Assembly: GCA_964542875.1 (NCBI GenBank)
Contig: CAZIWA010000046.1
Span: 1-39,028, forward strand
Reading direction: 5' to 3'
Source of the DNA: CAZGOM01 sp964542875
GTDB lineage: Bacteria; Planctomycetota; Phycisphaerae; Phycisphaerales; Phycisphaeraceae
Length of the DNA stretch: 39,028 bases
The notes under the pieces were generated by a model. The model was not told the DNA's origin. It was given only the letters and a program-made list of their open reading frames with translations, and ran no database searches. The first letter of the stretch is position 1; every line of letters starts with the position of its first letter. Positions 1 to 8,697 of the stretch are shown here, piece by piece. A program made the translations under genes and the position numbers.

Positions 1-1786
1 CGCCATCGGTGCCATCGACGGTGACGCGGTAAGCGCCCACGTGCTGGGTGATGCCGCCGGCTTCGTGCGCGGCGACGTCGGCCTTGCGGATCTTGTCCAG
101 CAAGCTGGTCTTGCCATGGTCGACGTGACCCATGACGGTGACGACGGGGGGACGGGGGCGGACATCGATCTCGGCGCGGGTATCAAACTCGCTGGCGACG
201 GCGTCGACGGCGGTCTGGGCTTCCTTGACCACCAGGTCGATGTTGTACTCCATGGCGACTTCGATGGCCGCTTCGGAGGCAATGGCGGAGTTGATGGTCG
301 CCATCACGTTCTTCTTGAAGAGGAACTTGATGATGTCCGTCGCCTTCATGCCGGTGACGAGGGAGAGGGCCTTGATGGTGATGGGTTCGGCGATTTCAAC
401 ACGCCCGCCGACGACTGCGGGGCTGGCGAGTTGCGCGCCTGCGCCGTCGTTCTTGCGAAGGTCACGTCGGCGCTGCTTGATGAAGCCGGTGGCGTGGTTA
501 AGGCGTGCGTCAAGTTCAAGCAGGTCTTGCTCGCTGAACTTGCTGGGGCCGACAGGGAGGGCTTCCGCGGACCGGCCACGCCGGGCATTGATGGAACGGC
601 GCTTGCCAGCGGCGTTCTTGCCTGCGGGGGTGTCCTGCTCGACAACCGGGGGCTGGGCTGCGCCAGCGCCGCGGCCACGGGCGGGGCCACGGCTGCGCAG
701 GACATCGCCCTGCTGGGGCGCGCCCATGGGGCCGCCTTGGTTGGGGCCGTTGTTGAAGCCGCCGGGACCACCGGGGCCGCCGCCCATGGGGCGACGGGGA
801 CGCGGGGTGTTGAGGACATCGGGCTTGTCCATGCGGACGAGCCTGGGGCCTTTAAGGGTGACTTCCTTGGGCTTGTCGAGCTGGTTGCCAACGGGCCGAA
901 CGAACGTGGGCCGGGTGGGCACATTGGGTGCGCCCGCGGCTTTGGGTTCGACGCGGGGCACTTCAGGTCGGACGGGGGCGTAATTGGGCCCGGTAGGAAT
1001 ACGGGGACCAATGGGGCCAGACTGGCCGGGGCCAGTACGCGGGCCAGAGGGGCCCGGGCCCTGCGAAGTGGGCTGAGTGAAACCGGACTGGCCGGGGCGC
1101 ACATGGGCCTGACCCTGACGGCCATGGGCCGGGGCAGGTGCGGCAGCCGCAGGCCGGACGGGTGCCGGAGCGGGCTTGTGGGCCTGCTGAGGCTGTACGG
1201 GGGGCGCAACGGGTGCCGGTGCGGGCTCGGCAGCGACGGGCGCAGCCGGAGTGACCGCAGGCTTGGGTGCCTCGGCAACGACGGGTACAGGAGCCGGGGA
1301 AGCAACAGGCGCCACAGGTTCTGCCGCCACGACGGGCGCGGGGGCAGCAGCGGGCTTGACTTCGGCTTCCGCAACGACAACAGGCTCCGGCGCGGGGGCC
1401 GGTGCCTGGGGTTCAACGGGAGCGGGCTCAACAGGCGCGGTCTCTACGGGCGTAGCGACAGACTGCTGTGCTGCGGCTGCTTCGGCTGCGGCCTCAGCGG
1501 CCTGCTCAGCAGGGGTGCCAAGCTTGCCCTTCTTGCGTGCGCCGGCCTTGCGGGCAGCGGTGGTATCGACATGGGCCGCGGTTTCCACGGCGTTATGCGA
1601 CCGGTTGGCGTCCCGGGTGTACCACTCGCGGATGGTCATCTCAAGGCCGATCTTGACCGGGGAAAGGTGATCCTTGATCCCCGGAATGCCTTCGGCGATG
1701 CACTTCTCAATGATGTTCTTGCTGTCAACGTTAAGCTCTTTGGCGAGCTGATGAATACGTTTGACCTTTGTAGCGCTCGTAGCCAA
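1..1786 (-). CDS. infB: Translation initiation factor IF-2, N-terminal part (3' end outside window)
   Basis: IF-2 is the GTPase that places initiator tRNA on the 30S subunit and promotes subunit joining. Reading from the TTG at 1786, the first ~45 residues form an IF2_N-type helical domain (HQLAKELNVDSKNIIEKC). A very long Pro/Ala/Gly-rich linker follows (roughly 560-1530), then a short basic stretch, and the G domain begins near residue 550 with the G1 motif MGHVDHGKTS (about 100-135) and AGGITQHVGAY at the window edge. The start is the TTG preceded by AGGAG at 8 nt; no ATG in this frame fits the conserved N terminus better. It lies 129 bp downstream of nusA on the same strand, the usual nusA-infB order. 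The C-terminal half is not in the window. Identification is firm; the exact start is likely but not proven. Confidence 0.95.
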   Translation of the reverse strand, partial: MATSATKVKRIHQLAKELNVDSKNIIEKCIAEGIPGIKDHLSPVKIGLEMTIREWYTRDANRSHNAVETAAHVDTTAARKAGARKKGKLGTPAEQAAEAAAEAAAAQQSVATPVETAPVEPAPVEPQAPAPAPEPVVVAEAEVKPAAAPAPVVAAEPVAPVASPAPVPVVAEAPKPAVTPAAPVAAEPAPAPVAPPVQPQQAHKPAPAPVRPAAAAPAPAHGRQGQAHVRPGQSGFTQPTSQGPGPSGPRTGPGQSGPIGPRIPTGPNYAPVRPEVPRVEPKAAGAPNVPTRPTFVRPVGNQLDKPKEVTLKGPRLVRMDKPDVLNTPRPRRPMGGGPGGPGGFNNGPNQGGPMGAPQQGDVLRSRGPARGRGAGAAQPPVVEQDTPAGKNAAGKRRSINARRGRSAEALPVGPSKFSEQDLLELDARLNHATGFIKQRRRDLRKNDGAGAQLASPAVVGGRVEIAEPITIKALSLVTGMKATDIIKFLFKKNVMATINSAIASEAAIEVAMEYNIDLVVKEAQTAVDAVASEFDTRAEIDVRPRPPVVTVMGHVDHGKTSLLDKIRKADVAAHEAGGITQHVGAYRVTVDGTDG

Positions 1787-1879
1787 TCAGGCTTCTCCTG
1801 TGCAATCTAACTCGGAATCCCACGGAAGGTTTTGAAACTTTGAACAGACACGGACGGTTAAAGTGAAGCGACCGGACAA

Positions 1880-1907
1880 CCGGCTTCTTCATTGAAGAAG
1901 AAGCCGG
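1880..1907 (-). other. Intercistronic hairpin between nusA and infB
   Basis: A perfect 11-bp inverted repeat (CCGGCTTCTTC with its complement, 6-nt loop) lies just after the nusA stop. No T-run follows on the minus strand, so it looks more like an RNA-stability or processing hairpin than an intrinsic terminator. It may set the nusA to infB expression ratio; that is inference. Confidence 0.55.
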
Positions 1908-1915
1908 CAAAGGGG

Positions 1916-3295
1916 TTATGGTTTGTTTTCGGCGGCGTCCTCTTGGGGCTGGCTATTTCGTTGTTCAAGCATGGAGACGATGTCTCCACCGCCCGAACCA
2001 CCAAGGATGGCGTCGGCCTGGGCAGCACCCGCGGGGCTGGGGCCTTCGCCGAGCACGGCGGCGGCCTGAGCGTCGGCGGGAGTGGCCGGGCCGGCCAACT
2101 TGGCCTTCTCGGCGGCTGCCTTTTCACGTGCCTGCTCTTCAGCAACGACCTTGGCTTTTTCACCTGCGGCCTTGACGATCGCAAGCGACATTTCTTCGGA
2201 AATTTCGATGGACTCGACGAGGTAGTCCGCGCCGACGTCTTCAATATCGAACACGTTGATGATGCCCAACGCGGCCAGACGATCGATGTGACTTTCGTCG
2301 ATGCCGGGGATCTGCTTAAGCGTAGATTCCATGGTGTCCAGACCCTTGGTGTATTCACCGGGGGTCAGGATGTCGATGTCCCACTGAGTCAGCCGGGCGG
2401 CGAGGCGGACGTTCTGTCCGCGCTTACCGATGGCAAGGCTCAGTTGTGCTTCGTTGACCACCACAGCGGCGCGGCCCAGTTCGAAGCAGAGGCTGATTTC
2501 AACGACTTCAGCAGGCTTGAGAGCGTTCTGGATGAGGATCTGGCTGGATTCGTTCCAGCGGACGACGTCGATTTTTTCGCCGCCGAGCTCATCAACGATG
2601 TTGTTGATGCGGCTGCCACGGACACCGACGCACGCGCCGACGGCATCAACCTTGGAGTCGATGGAGGCAACGGCAATCTTGGTCCGGTAGCCGGGTTCGC
2701 GGGAGATGGCTTTGAGTTCGATGATGCGTTCAGCAACTTCGGGCACTTCCACTTCCATCAGCTTGCGGATGAAGTCCGGCTGGGCGCGGGAGAGAACGAT
2801 CTTGACCTGGCTCCCCTGCTCCTTGACGTCAAGGATCATGCAGCGGACGCGTTCGCCGGGCTGGTGCTGCTCACCGGGAATCTGCTCGCTCTTGGGCATG
2901 AAGCCTTCGGCGCGCGGCCCGAGGGTAACGACCAGGGAGCCGCCTTCGTAGCGCTGGGCGGTGCCGGTGATGAGTTCGCCTTTGCGGTCGATGAATTCGT
3001 TATAGATACTGGAGCGCTCGTCTTCACGGAAGCGCTGAATCATGACTTGCTTGGCGGTCTGAGCGGGGATGCGGCCGAGGGTTTCAAGCGGGATTTCATC
3101 GGGACCGCGCCAAACGCGAATCTTACCGGTGATCCGATCGACTTCCGAGGTGAATTCTTCGAGGTCTTCAGCGTTGAAGTGCTTGCGTGCAGCGGAAATC
3201 ATGGCCTGCTCGATGTCTTTGAACAAGGCTTCTTTATCAATGTTGCGATCGCGTGCGATCGAGTCGAGCAGCCTGAGCATTTCCGTTGAGTTCAT
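1916..3295 (-). CDS. nusA: Transcription termination/antitermination factor NusA
   Basis: NusA binds RNA polymerase and nascent RNA to modulate pausing, termination and antitermination. The 459-residue product has the expected order: N-terminal polymerase-binding domain (~1-105), S1 domain (~108-172), KH1 with GVRGSR near 224-229, KH2 with AIGKRGQNVRLAA near 288-300, then a helix-hairpin-helix repeat region (~320-385) and an Ala-rich acidic tail. The ATG at 3295 gives the standard N terminus. No rimP lies upstream, unlike the common rimP-nusA-infB arrangement; instead there is a long structured leader behind a consensus promoter. infB follows, so the two are probably cotranscribed. Confidence 0.97.
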   Translation of the reverse strand: MNSTEMLRLLDSIARDRNIDKEALFKDIEQAMISAARKHFNAEDLEEFTSEVDRITGKIRVWRGPDEIPLETLGRIPAQTAKQVMIQRFREDERSSIYNEFIDRKGELITGTAQRYEGGSLVVTLGPRAEGFMPKSEQIPGEQHQPGERVRCMILDVKEQGSQVKIVLSRAQPDFIRKLMEVEVPEVAERIIELKAISREPGYRTKIAVASIDSKVDAVGACVGVRGSRINNIVDELGGEKIDVVRWNESSQILIQNALKPAEVVEISLCFELGRAAVVVNEAQLSLAIGKRGQNVRLAARLTQWDIDILTPGEYTKGLDTMESTLKQIPGIDESHIDRLAALGIINVFDIEDVGADYLVESIEISEEMSLAIVKAAGEKAKVVAEEQAREKAAAEKAKLAGPATPADAQAAAVLGEGPSPAGAAQADAILGGSGGGDIVSMLEQRNSQPQEDAAENKP

Positions 3296-3682
3296 CGTTT
3301 TTTGATCCCTGATTGTCTGAAGTCGCCTGGTTTTTCAAACGCCCCTGGTTTTACGAGGGGTCGGCGGGAGTTCTTCCCGCCAGCACTACTGGCCACGTGG
3401 CTTTATTAAACGAATAAGGCCACGATGCTTTTTCGCAGTCGTGGCCCGTAACAGCGCTGGATGCGCCTTTTCAGTTTTTAACTGAAAAGGAAGATCCGTC
3501 TGACTCCATCGAGCGCGACGGGGCGCTTTTTGGACCGGTTGCCGTGGACGTACGCGTGACAGGTGAGCATAGAGATCACCGGAGATGCGTATCGAATTGT
3601 GAATCAGGCAGGTTCTTCATGAAGATCTTGTCCGATTCACTCACGGGCCACTTCAGGCCGGGCACGCGCCCAACCTGTAGAA
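3296..3682 (-). promoter_or_regulatory. Long structured 5' leader of nusA-infB
   Basis: About 385 nt separate the predicted transcription start from the nusA ATG. In transcript order the leader holds a 14-codon ORF (start 3620), a 30-codon basic ORF (3570 to stop 3478), a perfect 11-bp hairpin (arms 3480-3490 and 3466-3476) whose loop holds that ORF's stop, a hairpin with arms 3439-3446 and 3418-3425 extended by 3 more bp, a 7-bp GC hairpin (3375-3381 with 3363-3369) and a 5-bp hairpin (3356-3360 with 3342-3346). None has a good T-tract. Four hairpins in series suggest an attenuator or protein-binding leader. I match no known riboswitch class. Confidence 0.5.
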
Positions 3683-3688
3683 GCAAAT

Positions 3689-3717
3689 AGTTTACGGCCA
3701 ATTGGCCTGACTGTCAA
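3689..3717 (-). promoter_or_regulatory. Sigma70-type promoter for nusA-infB
   Basis: On the minus strand TTGACA (3717-3712), a 17-nt spacer and TAAACT (3694-3689) form a near-consensus vegetative promoter. Predicted start is about 3682, giving a ~385-nt leader before nusA. Confidence 0.7.
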
Positions 3718-3882
3718 ACCCCCGGAGCCTTGTTCACTATCATAAATCTTTGATTAAAAAGAACCTACACCGATTTTAGGCCGTGCTGGTAAAATGTTGA
3801 CCGATGCAACCAATGTTTCTCTCCCTCCCGTTGCAATTACTGACCAGCACAGACGTTAGACTGTCGCCCCATCAAGGTATTT

Positions 3883-4086
3883 ATGAACGAGCTTTCACGT
3901 AAAACTGTTCTGACATTCGCCAGCGTCGCGTTCACAGTCGTGTTATTTCTCGCATTACTTGCATTATTTTTCAGTGAACTGTGGTCATCCCCGGAAAACC
4001 CACTGGGCACCGACGGCGTGGGGCCCAATAATCGGATGATGGATCATGTCAAAGACCCCGATATGGGCGTCGGCGGCAAACGGTAA
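3883..4086 (+). CDS. Small membrane protein, unrecognised
   Basis: A 67-residue ORF with one clear hydrophobic helix (about residues 9-29, TFASVAFTVVLFLALLALFF) and a short hydrophilic, Pro/Gly/Asp-containing C-terminal tail. The N-terminal KT before the helix suggests N-in orientation with the tail outside. The ribosome binding site is weak (AAGG 6 nt before the ATG). It is divergent from nusA, and downstream the prepilin gene converges on it. I recognise no family. The single clean transmembrane segment and the isolated location favour a real small gene, but a chance ORF is possible. Confidence 0.45.
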   Translation: MNELSRKTVLTFASVAFTVVLFLALLALFFSELWSSPENPLGTDGVGPNNRMMDHVKDPDMGVGGKR

Positions 4087-4175
4087 GGCAAAAGCCAGCT
4101 CACCCCAACCAAGGCTTATTCACTAACCCCGAGCTGAACCGTGCGTCATGAAACGCTCTTGCCCGAGGCGTGCGG

Positions 4176-5006
4176 TTACTGCGGAACGTAGATGCACAGG
4201 CTGGGTTTAACGGGCTCATTGGTGAACAGGAGCCGGTCGGCGATCCACCAGGACTGCCCATAATTCAAGCTCGTCCAAGCGGCGTGGCCATCCTGATACA
4301 CGACATTTATGCCTTCCGCGGTAAAACCGTCTTTGGCAAGATGGCTGGATTGGTCAGGCCAGCGGATATCCGGGCTGGTGGTGCGGGCATACCCGTAGTC
4401 GTTTGCGATAAACATTCGGGAAGGCGGAAGGGTCTGGGGAATGGAAATCTCACCGCCGGTAACCTTTGTGCCGCCGTTGGTCACGGCGCTGGTGGTGGGA
4501 ATGTAGCCGCTGCTGCGCCCGTCGAAGGTGCCTGCGGTCCATCCGTTGACATCGTTGAATGAGCCCGGGTGAGTCGTGCTTCTACCGCCGTTGCCTGCGA
4601 GGTACATATAGCCGATGTAGAGCACCCCGCTGGCGTCGTTGTTGTAATTGCCGCCGTTGGACCGGGTCATTAGAGGCCGCTGAATCTGGGAGGGGCAATT
4701 GATGATTTTCTCGGCCATGCCGTAGTCGCGCTTGAGGACGACATAGGCCGGGGTGCCGCCGGTCCAATCCCAGAAGGCATTGCCCTTTCCATTATGGCTG
4801 GTGGGGTAATTTTTATAGTCTTGATCGTAGGCCGTGAGGCAAATCATGAATTGCCGGAGATTGGCCGAACAGCGGGTTCTAAGCGTCAGTTCACGAGCAG
4901 CCGAAAGAGAGGGCATGAGCAACGCCAGTAACAACCCAATAATGGCAATGACAACCAGAAGCTCTACAAGCGTAAATCCCAGGCGATGAGAGCGGTGGAC
5001 AGGCAT
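4176..5006 (-). CDS. Type II secretion/type IV pilin-like prepilin (pseudopilin), planctomycete family
   Basis: The 276-residue product starts with a short basic leader and the class III signal GFTLVELLVVIAIIGLL: cleavage after Gly10 leaves Phe1 with Glu5 of the mature chain and a ~20-residue hydrophobic helix. The body is rich in Gly, Asn, Tyr and Trp, and the C terminus contains VYQDGHAAW, resembling the processing-associated DG-H element of planctomycete pseudopilins, although the upstream His spacing is not the canonical nine. The ATG at 5006 (AAGGA 8 nt upstream) is preferred over an upstream ATG at 5108 because it places the signal at residue 10. It should be processed by a prepilin peptidase such as the one at 24425-26023. 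A consensus promoter precedes it and no secretion operon genes are adjacent. Confidence 0.88.
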   Translation of the reverse strand: MPVHRSHRLGFTLVELLVVIAIIGLLLALLMPSLSAARELTLRTRCSANLRQFMICLTAYDQDYKNYPTSHNGKGNAFWDWTGGTPAYVVLKRDYGMAEKIINCPSQIQRPLMTRSNGGNYNNDASGVLYIGYMYLAGNGGRSTTHPGSFNDVNGWTAGTFDGRSSGYIPTTSAVTNGGTKVTGGEISIPQTLPPSRMFIANDYGYARTTSPDIRWPDQSSHLAKDGFTAEGINVVYQDGHAAWTSLNYGQSWWIADRLLFTNEPVKPSLCIYVPQ

Positions 5007-5147
5007 CGAAGAGTCCTTGAAGAATGAATGAAAAGAAATGACAAAAACCACCCCCCGGGATATGAGTTTTGGAGAGACGGTGAATGGGACGTAACACGGA
5101 ACCTGCAAACCAGCCTCGAAAAAACATTAAGAACTGGTTCATGTCTC

Positions 5148-5177
5148 ATAGTAAATGAGGACATTGTCACGAGTCAA
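5148..5177 (-). promoter_or_regulatory. Promoter for the prepilin gene
   Basis: Minus-strand TTGACT (5177-5172), 18-nt spacer, TACTAT (5153-5148). The predicted start near 5141 leaves a ~135-nt leader before the ATG at 5006. Confidence 0.5.
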
Positions 5178-5226
5178 CGGGAAATCAGGGAATATCGAAA
5201 AGTATTTGTTGCACCATGAAAAACGA

Positions 5227-5257
5227 CAGCCGGACGCCCCATGAGGGCGTCCGGCTG
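5227..5257 (-). terminator. Intrinsic terminator after the ferritin-like gene
   Basis: Perfect 13-bp GC-rich hairpin (arms 5227-5239 and 5245-5257, 5-nt loop). On the minus strand it is followed by TCGTTTTTC. It sits 25 bp past the stop of the ferritin-like gene. Confidence 0.85.
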
Positions 5258-5281
5258 TTTGCGAAAACGTTTGGATTTAAA

Positions 5282-5776
5282 TCAAGCCGTGAGCTTGGCA
5301 GCCGTCTTGCGATGGCTGGTGGTGTGGGCGTGCCCGTTGTGGGAGCCCGTCTGGGGAACCTTGGGCACCATGTCGAGGTACTTCATGATTTCTTCGACGT
5401 CTTCCGTCTCGGTGCAGATCTGGTCTTCAATCAGCGTCCGGTACGCGGTGTTGTCCTGAGCCACTTCCAAGGCGCGAGTGTACGCGTCGATGGCGTGCTG
5501 TTCATGCTCAAGGCTGTACTGCAGCATTTCGTGAAGCACGTTGGTTTCGTGCACCTTGCCGGGGATGGTGGTGGGAATTCCGCCCAGCGCGACCACCTTG
5601 GCGGCGAACTTGCGTGCATGGTCAAGCGCCTCGTCAGCAGAGCTCTTGAAGAAACCTTCCCAGGTTCTGCGGTCAGGTCCCATGATGACATGAGAATATT
5701 GGTTGTATTGAAGGAGCCCGGTGAGCTCCAGGGCAATGGCCTCGTTGAGACGTTCGATGAGTTTTGCCTTATCCAT
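5282..5776 (-). CDS. Ferritin-like domain protein (bacterioferritin-like)
   Basis: A 164-residue four-helix-bundle protein of the ferritin-like superfamily, whose members bind di-iron centres and store iron or detoxify peroxide. Visible elements are Glu17 on helix 1 (ALELTGLLQY), Glu49 and His53 on helix 2 (DEALDHARK), Glu90/Glu92 on helix 3 (LEHEQHA), and an acidic helix 4 (ETEDVEE, 123-129). The second canonical ExxH His on helix 4 is not evident, so site geometry may differ from bacterioferritin. The C terminus adds a His-rich tail (SHNGHAHTTSH). The start has AGGAG 7 nt upstream. It has its own promoter-like sequence and a strong terminator, so it is likely monocistronic. Whether it mineralises iron is unknown. 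Confidence 0.85.
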   Translation of the reverse strand: MDKAKLIERLNEAIALELTGLLQYNQYSHVIMGPDRRTWEGFFKSSADEALDHARKFAAKVVALGGIPTTIPGKVHETNVLHEMLQYSLEHEQHAIDAYTRALEVAQDNTAYRTLIEDQICTETEDVEEIMKYLDMVPKVPQTGSHNGHAHTTSHRKTAAKLTA

Positions 5777-5832
5777 GGCATGCTCCTTTGCGTGAGCGTG
5801 TGATTTGTGAGTAGCAATGCGTAACTAAGTAA

Positions 5833-5861
5833 ACAGTAGTTGCATGGATACCCAAAAGCAA
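5833..5861 (-). promoter_or_regulatory. Candidate promoter for the ferritin-like gene
   Basis: Minus-strand TTGCTT (5861-5856), 17-nt spacer, TACTGT (5838-5833), about 57 bp before the ATG. Recognisable but not consensus. Confidence 0.4.
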
Positions 5862-5875
5862 TAGGGGAAACCAAC

Positions 5876-5902
5876 AAAAATGCCTTTAAATAAGGCATTT
5901 TT
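5876..5902. terminator. Bidirectional AT-flanked hairpin terminator
   Basis: Perfect 11-bp inverted repeat AAAAATGCCTT with its complement around a 5-nt loop, giving a T-run on either strand. It lies between the end of the DUF4838 gene (6042) and the ferritin-like promoter, so it probably ends the upstream minus-strand transcript. Confidence 0.7.
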
Positions 5903-6041
5903 GAAAGTTTTTTAGTCTTTCAGAGAGGCTAAGAATCAATCTCAATTAAACAACCTTCGGTACTGCGCACGAGTCGCAATATCTTCCAAATGCCTGCATG
6001 GATGAGACTTGGCAAACCTCATTGAAAACGCATGGTTTGAT

Positions 6042-8645
6042 TTACTTTTTGAAGTCCTGTTTGACGACTTCTTCAGGCAGAAGGACCGAATCCAGGTCCC
6101 GGAAAAAGTACGCCGGAACAGTCATGAGCCGGACTTCACCGACCACTTTCTGAAAGGCCCAGAACTTGCCGTCCATGCCTGCGGGAACGGCAACCTGGAA
6201 GTATTCCCGGCCCTTGCCGGCGAGGTTCAAAATAACCTTGCCGTCAGGCGAAACAATCTCGCCTTCGTTGCCGGGCATGAACCCCCCTACCACTCGGGTG
6301 CCTTTGGGAACGTAGAAGTAGCCTGTTGACCGGCCTTGGAAGTTGTTGTTGGTGGTGAGGCCGGAAGGGACGGCGTGCAGCGTCCCTTTGGCTAACTCCA
6401 ACGTGCTTTTGTTCATCTTGTCGCTCACCCGAAGTCGATAGAGCCCAGGTGTCTTGATGGTGAAGGTCACTTCGTGCGGTTCGCCATCAGGCGCGACGGT
6501 GGTCTTGGCAACGGGGCCAAACTCATCGGTTTCACCAAACTCCTCAACCCACACGTCTGCGGGCCCGCGATCGCGATAACCCACAATGAGCCCGGTGGTG
6601 ACAGTGGCCTTGATCTCCTCATTAGCAGTCCTGGTGTAGACGTAGTACACAGGCGAGCCACGGGTGGCGAAGACATTCATGACCGGCAGCAGCGGGCCCT
6701 GGGCAGACCTTGCGGGAATGGGAAGCAGATCCGCGGAGTATTCCCGCGGGGTGAAGGCAAAAAGCTGATTCTCCGCAATGCCCGCGGTCCGGATCTGAGC
6801 CAACTGCGCCGCGGTGTAAGGCGCGTCCTGCTTCCAGGGGTTCTTGGGGCTCTCCACCTGCCACTGGTATTCCTTGTCCTTGGCGATCGGAGGGACACCG
6901 AAGTACTTGGGGCCTGCGCGATAGATCGCCTTGCTGTGGGTCATGAACGAATCACGCGACCGGTAGACGTGACGGATCATTTCCTCAAATTTCGCCAGCT
7001 TCTTATCCGCGGGGGTGTCTTGAATCTGGCGATAGAGCTCGACATAGCGCACATAGACGGTCAGATCATCAAGCCTGGCGACCACACGCGGGTCGGTGTC
7101 CGCTTTATATGCAAGGTCGAGCTGGCGGTAGAGACGGCCAACCTTGTCGCTGGAAAGCGGGGTTTTGTCCACGTTGAGAAGGATGTCGTAAAAAGCCTTC
7201 ATCGGCTCCCTGGCTTTGCCGAAAGCCTTCTCGTAGAAGTCGTTCTTAAGGGCATCGACATTCTTGGCTTCGGCACGATCCCACATCACCCGGGTGGCGA
7301 TGTAAAAGCCCAGACCATTGGGGCCCCAGTTATCGCTGGACTCCGCAGACATGAAGCGGGCGCCGGCCTCGCGGTAATGGGGAATGGTTTGGAGGAGGTA
7401 AGGGAGATTGGCGCCGCGTGCGGAACCGGGAAGGTCCATGTCCCACGCGAAAACGGAGTAATACTCCCGAATGCCGAAGGTTTTGACACCGGCCTTGAGC
7501 CAGCCGTCGATGATGGCATCGACCTTGGCCCCGCGGGTGAACGCAGTGGCCACATTCACGATGACCTCGGGCCGGGCAGTGACCTTGGTGGGAGCCGGCG
7601 CATGTTCGTTGTACGCATAGAACGCAACAAACTTGCCCGGGTGCTTGGCCGCGATCATCTCGGCGACTTCATTGGCAAGGGTGAGCGCCCGGTCGCTGGG
7701 CGTGCCGATGGCATGGCAGAGGTCGCACTGGCACCATTTGCCGCCATCGCTGGGATCGACGGAAACGGAGTCTTCCATGGGGTTTTCGGTGAGGAATTTA
7801 TCCGCGAAGGCGACGAAAAGCTTGCGCAGGTCGGGGTTGCCGATGCAGACCTTGGTGGAATTGCGCTTGCCTTCCCAGAGCCCGTAATACTCGGGGTGCT
7901 CTTTGAAAATAGCTTCGTTTTTATGGATGAAGTTGTCGTAAGAATGGCCGGTGTTGAGCTGAAAGTCCCCCACCGCGCGGTTCTTGGCCTGCCAGGCCGC
8001 GGTCTGGGCCGCCAGGGAGTCCCAGGTGCCATAGCCGTACCAGATGGAGCGAAAGGCGTAATCGGGCTTCTGATTGGTGTCGATATCGACGGTGAGGTCC
8101 GACGCTGCGGGGATAAACTCCCATGCCTTGCCGGGAAAGAACTGGCGATAGCCGACCCGGTAGAGGAAGTCCCACACGCCATTTTGAACGCCGTAAACCG
8201 TCGCGCCGATGATGTAGACGCCTTTGGGGTGCGTCTTGATGATGTACTGTTCGCGGCGCTCCAATGGATCACTGGAGAACTGGGAATCCAGCTTGAGCGA
8301 AGGGAAGTCCGCCAGCGTGCCGACGACGATGCCTTCATCGGGCGAGGTGGAGGTTTTTACTTCAAACTTGCCCGCGGTGATGGCCTGAAGCTGGGCCGCC
8401 AGCGTTTTGGCATGGTCCTGCTGGGTTGCCGGTTTGGGCGGCGCTTTGACGGGAGCTTTTTTCTTGCCGGCGGCCGGCTCGGGCTCGGGCGCAGGAGCAG
8501 GGACAACAGGCTCCGGCGCGACAATGATCGGCATGACAGGCTTGCCGGATTTGGCGAGCTGGACTTCCTGCCCGGCAAAAGCGTGCGTGAGCCCGGTGAA
8601 GGCGATCACAAAAAGAGCCAGGAGCAAGTATCGGTAGAGCTTCAT
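6042..8645 (-). CDS. Secreted DUF4838 protein, alpha-glucuronidase-like glycosidase candidate
   Basis: The 867-residue product begins with a signal peptide (~1-24, hydrophobic LLLALFVIAF), then a Pro/Ala/Lys linker (~40-75), an N-terminal alpha/beta domain (~78-190) resembling the accessory domain of alpha-glucuronidases, and a central (beta/alpha) catalytic-type domain. The stretch DSVSVDPSDGGKWCQCDLCH (Cys305, Cys307, Cys310) is the hallmark of DUF4838. The C-terminal ~200 residues look like beta-sandwich. DUF4838 proteins are predicted to act on polysaccharides outside the cytoplasm; the substrate cannot be read from sequence. AAGGA lies upstream of the ATG. It follows the alpha/beta-hydrolase gene by 52 bp on the same strand, so the two probably form an operon for glycan or ester-decorated polymer breakdown. 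Confidence 0.85.
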   Translation of the reverse strand: MKLYRYLLLALFVIAFTGLTHAFAGQEVQLAKSGKPVMPIIVAPEPVVPAPAPEPEPAAGKKKAPVKAPPKPATQQDHAKTLAAQLQAITAGKFEVKTSTSPDEGIVVGTLADFPSLKLDSQFSSDPLERREQYIIKTHPKGVYIIGATVYGVQNGVWDFLYRVGYRQFFPGKAWEFIPAASDLTVDIDTNQKPDYAFRSIWYGYGTWDSLAAQTAAWQAKNRAVGDFQLNTGHSYDNFIHKNEAIFKEHPEYYGLWEGKRNSTKVCIGNPDLRKLFVAFADKFLTENPMEDSVSVDPSDGGKWCQCDLCHAIGTPSDRALTLANEVAEMIAAKHPGKFVAFYAYNEHAPAPTKVTARPEVIVNVATAFTRGAKVDAIIDGWLKAGVKTFGIREYYSVFAWDMDLPGSARGANLPYLLQTIPHYREAGARFMSAESSDNWGPNGLGFYIATRVMWDRAEAKNVDALKNDFYEKAFGKAREPMKAFYDILLNVDKTPLSSDKVGRLYRQLDLAYKADTDPRVVARLDDLTVYVRYVELYRQIQDTPADKKLAKFEEMIRHVYRSRDSFMTHSKAIYRAGPKYFGVPPIAKDKEYQWQVESPKNPWKQDAPYTAAQLAQIRTAGIAENQLFAFTPREYSADLLPIPARSAQGPLLPVMNVFATRGSPVYYVYTRTANEEIKATVTTGLIVGYRDRGPADVWVEEFGETDEFGPVAKTTVAPDGEPHEVTFTIKTPGLYRLRVSDKMNKSTLELAKGTLHAVPSGLTTNNNFQGRSTGYFYVPKGTRVVGGFMPGNEGEIVSPDGKVILNLAGKGREYFQVAVPAGMDGKFWAFQKVVGEVRLMTVPAYFFRDLDSVLLPEEVVKQDFKK

Positions 8646-8697
8646 GGGGCAAGGTCCTTTTCGACGATTGGCCCCGGAAATGTGTGCATGAAAGTGG

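Noticed and set aside
41..1810. Long plus-strand ORF opposite infB (589 codons)
   Set aside because: It is the GC-rich antisense shadow of the IF-2 linker and G domain; the minus strand has unmistakable IF-2 motifs and the plus-strand translation is compositionally odd with no family.
1892..3289. Plus-strand ORF opposite nusA
   Set aside because: nusA on the minus strand is certain, with S1 and KH motifs; the opposite frame is a shadow.
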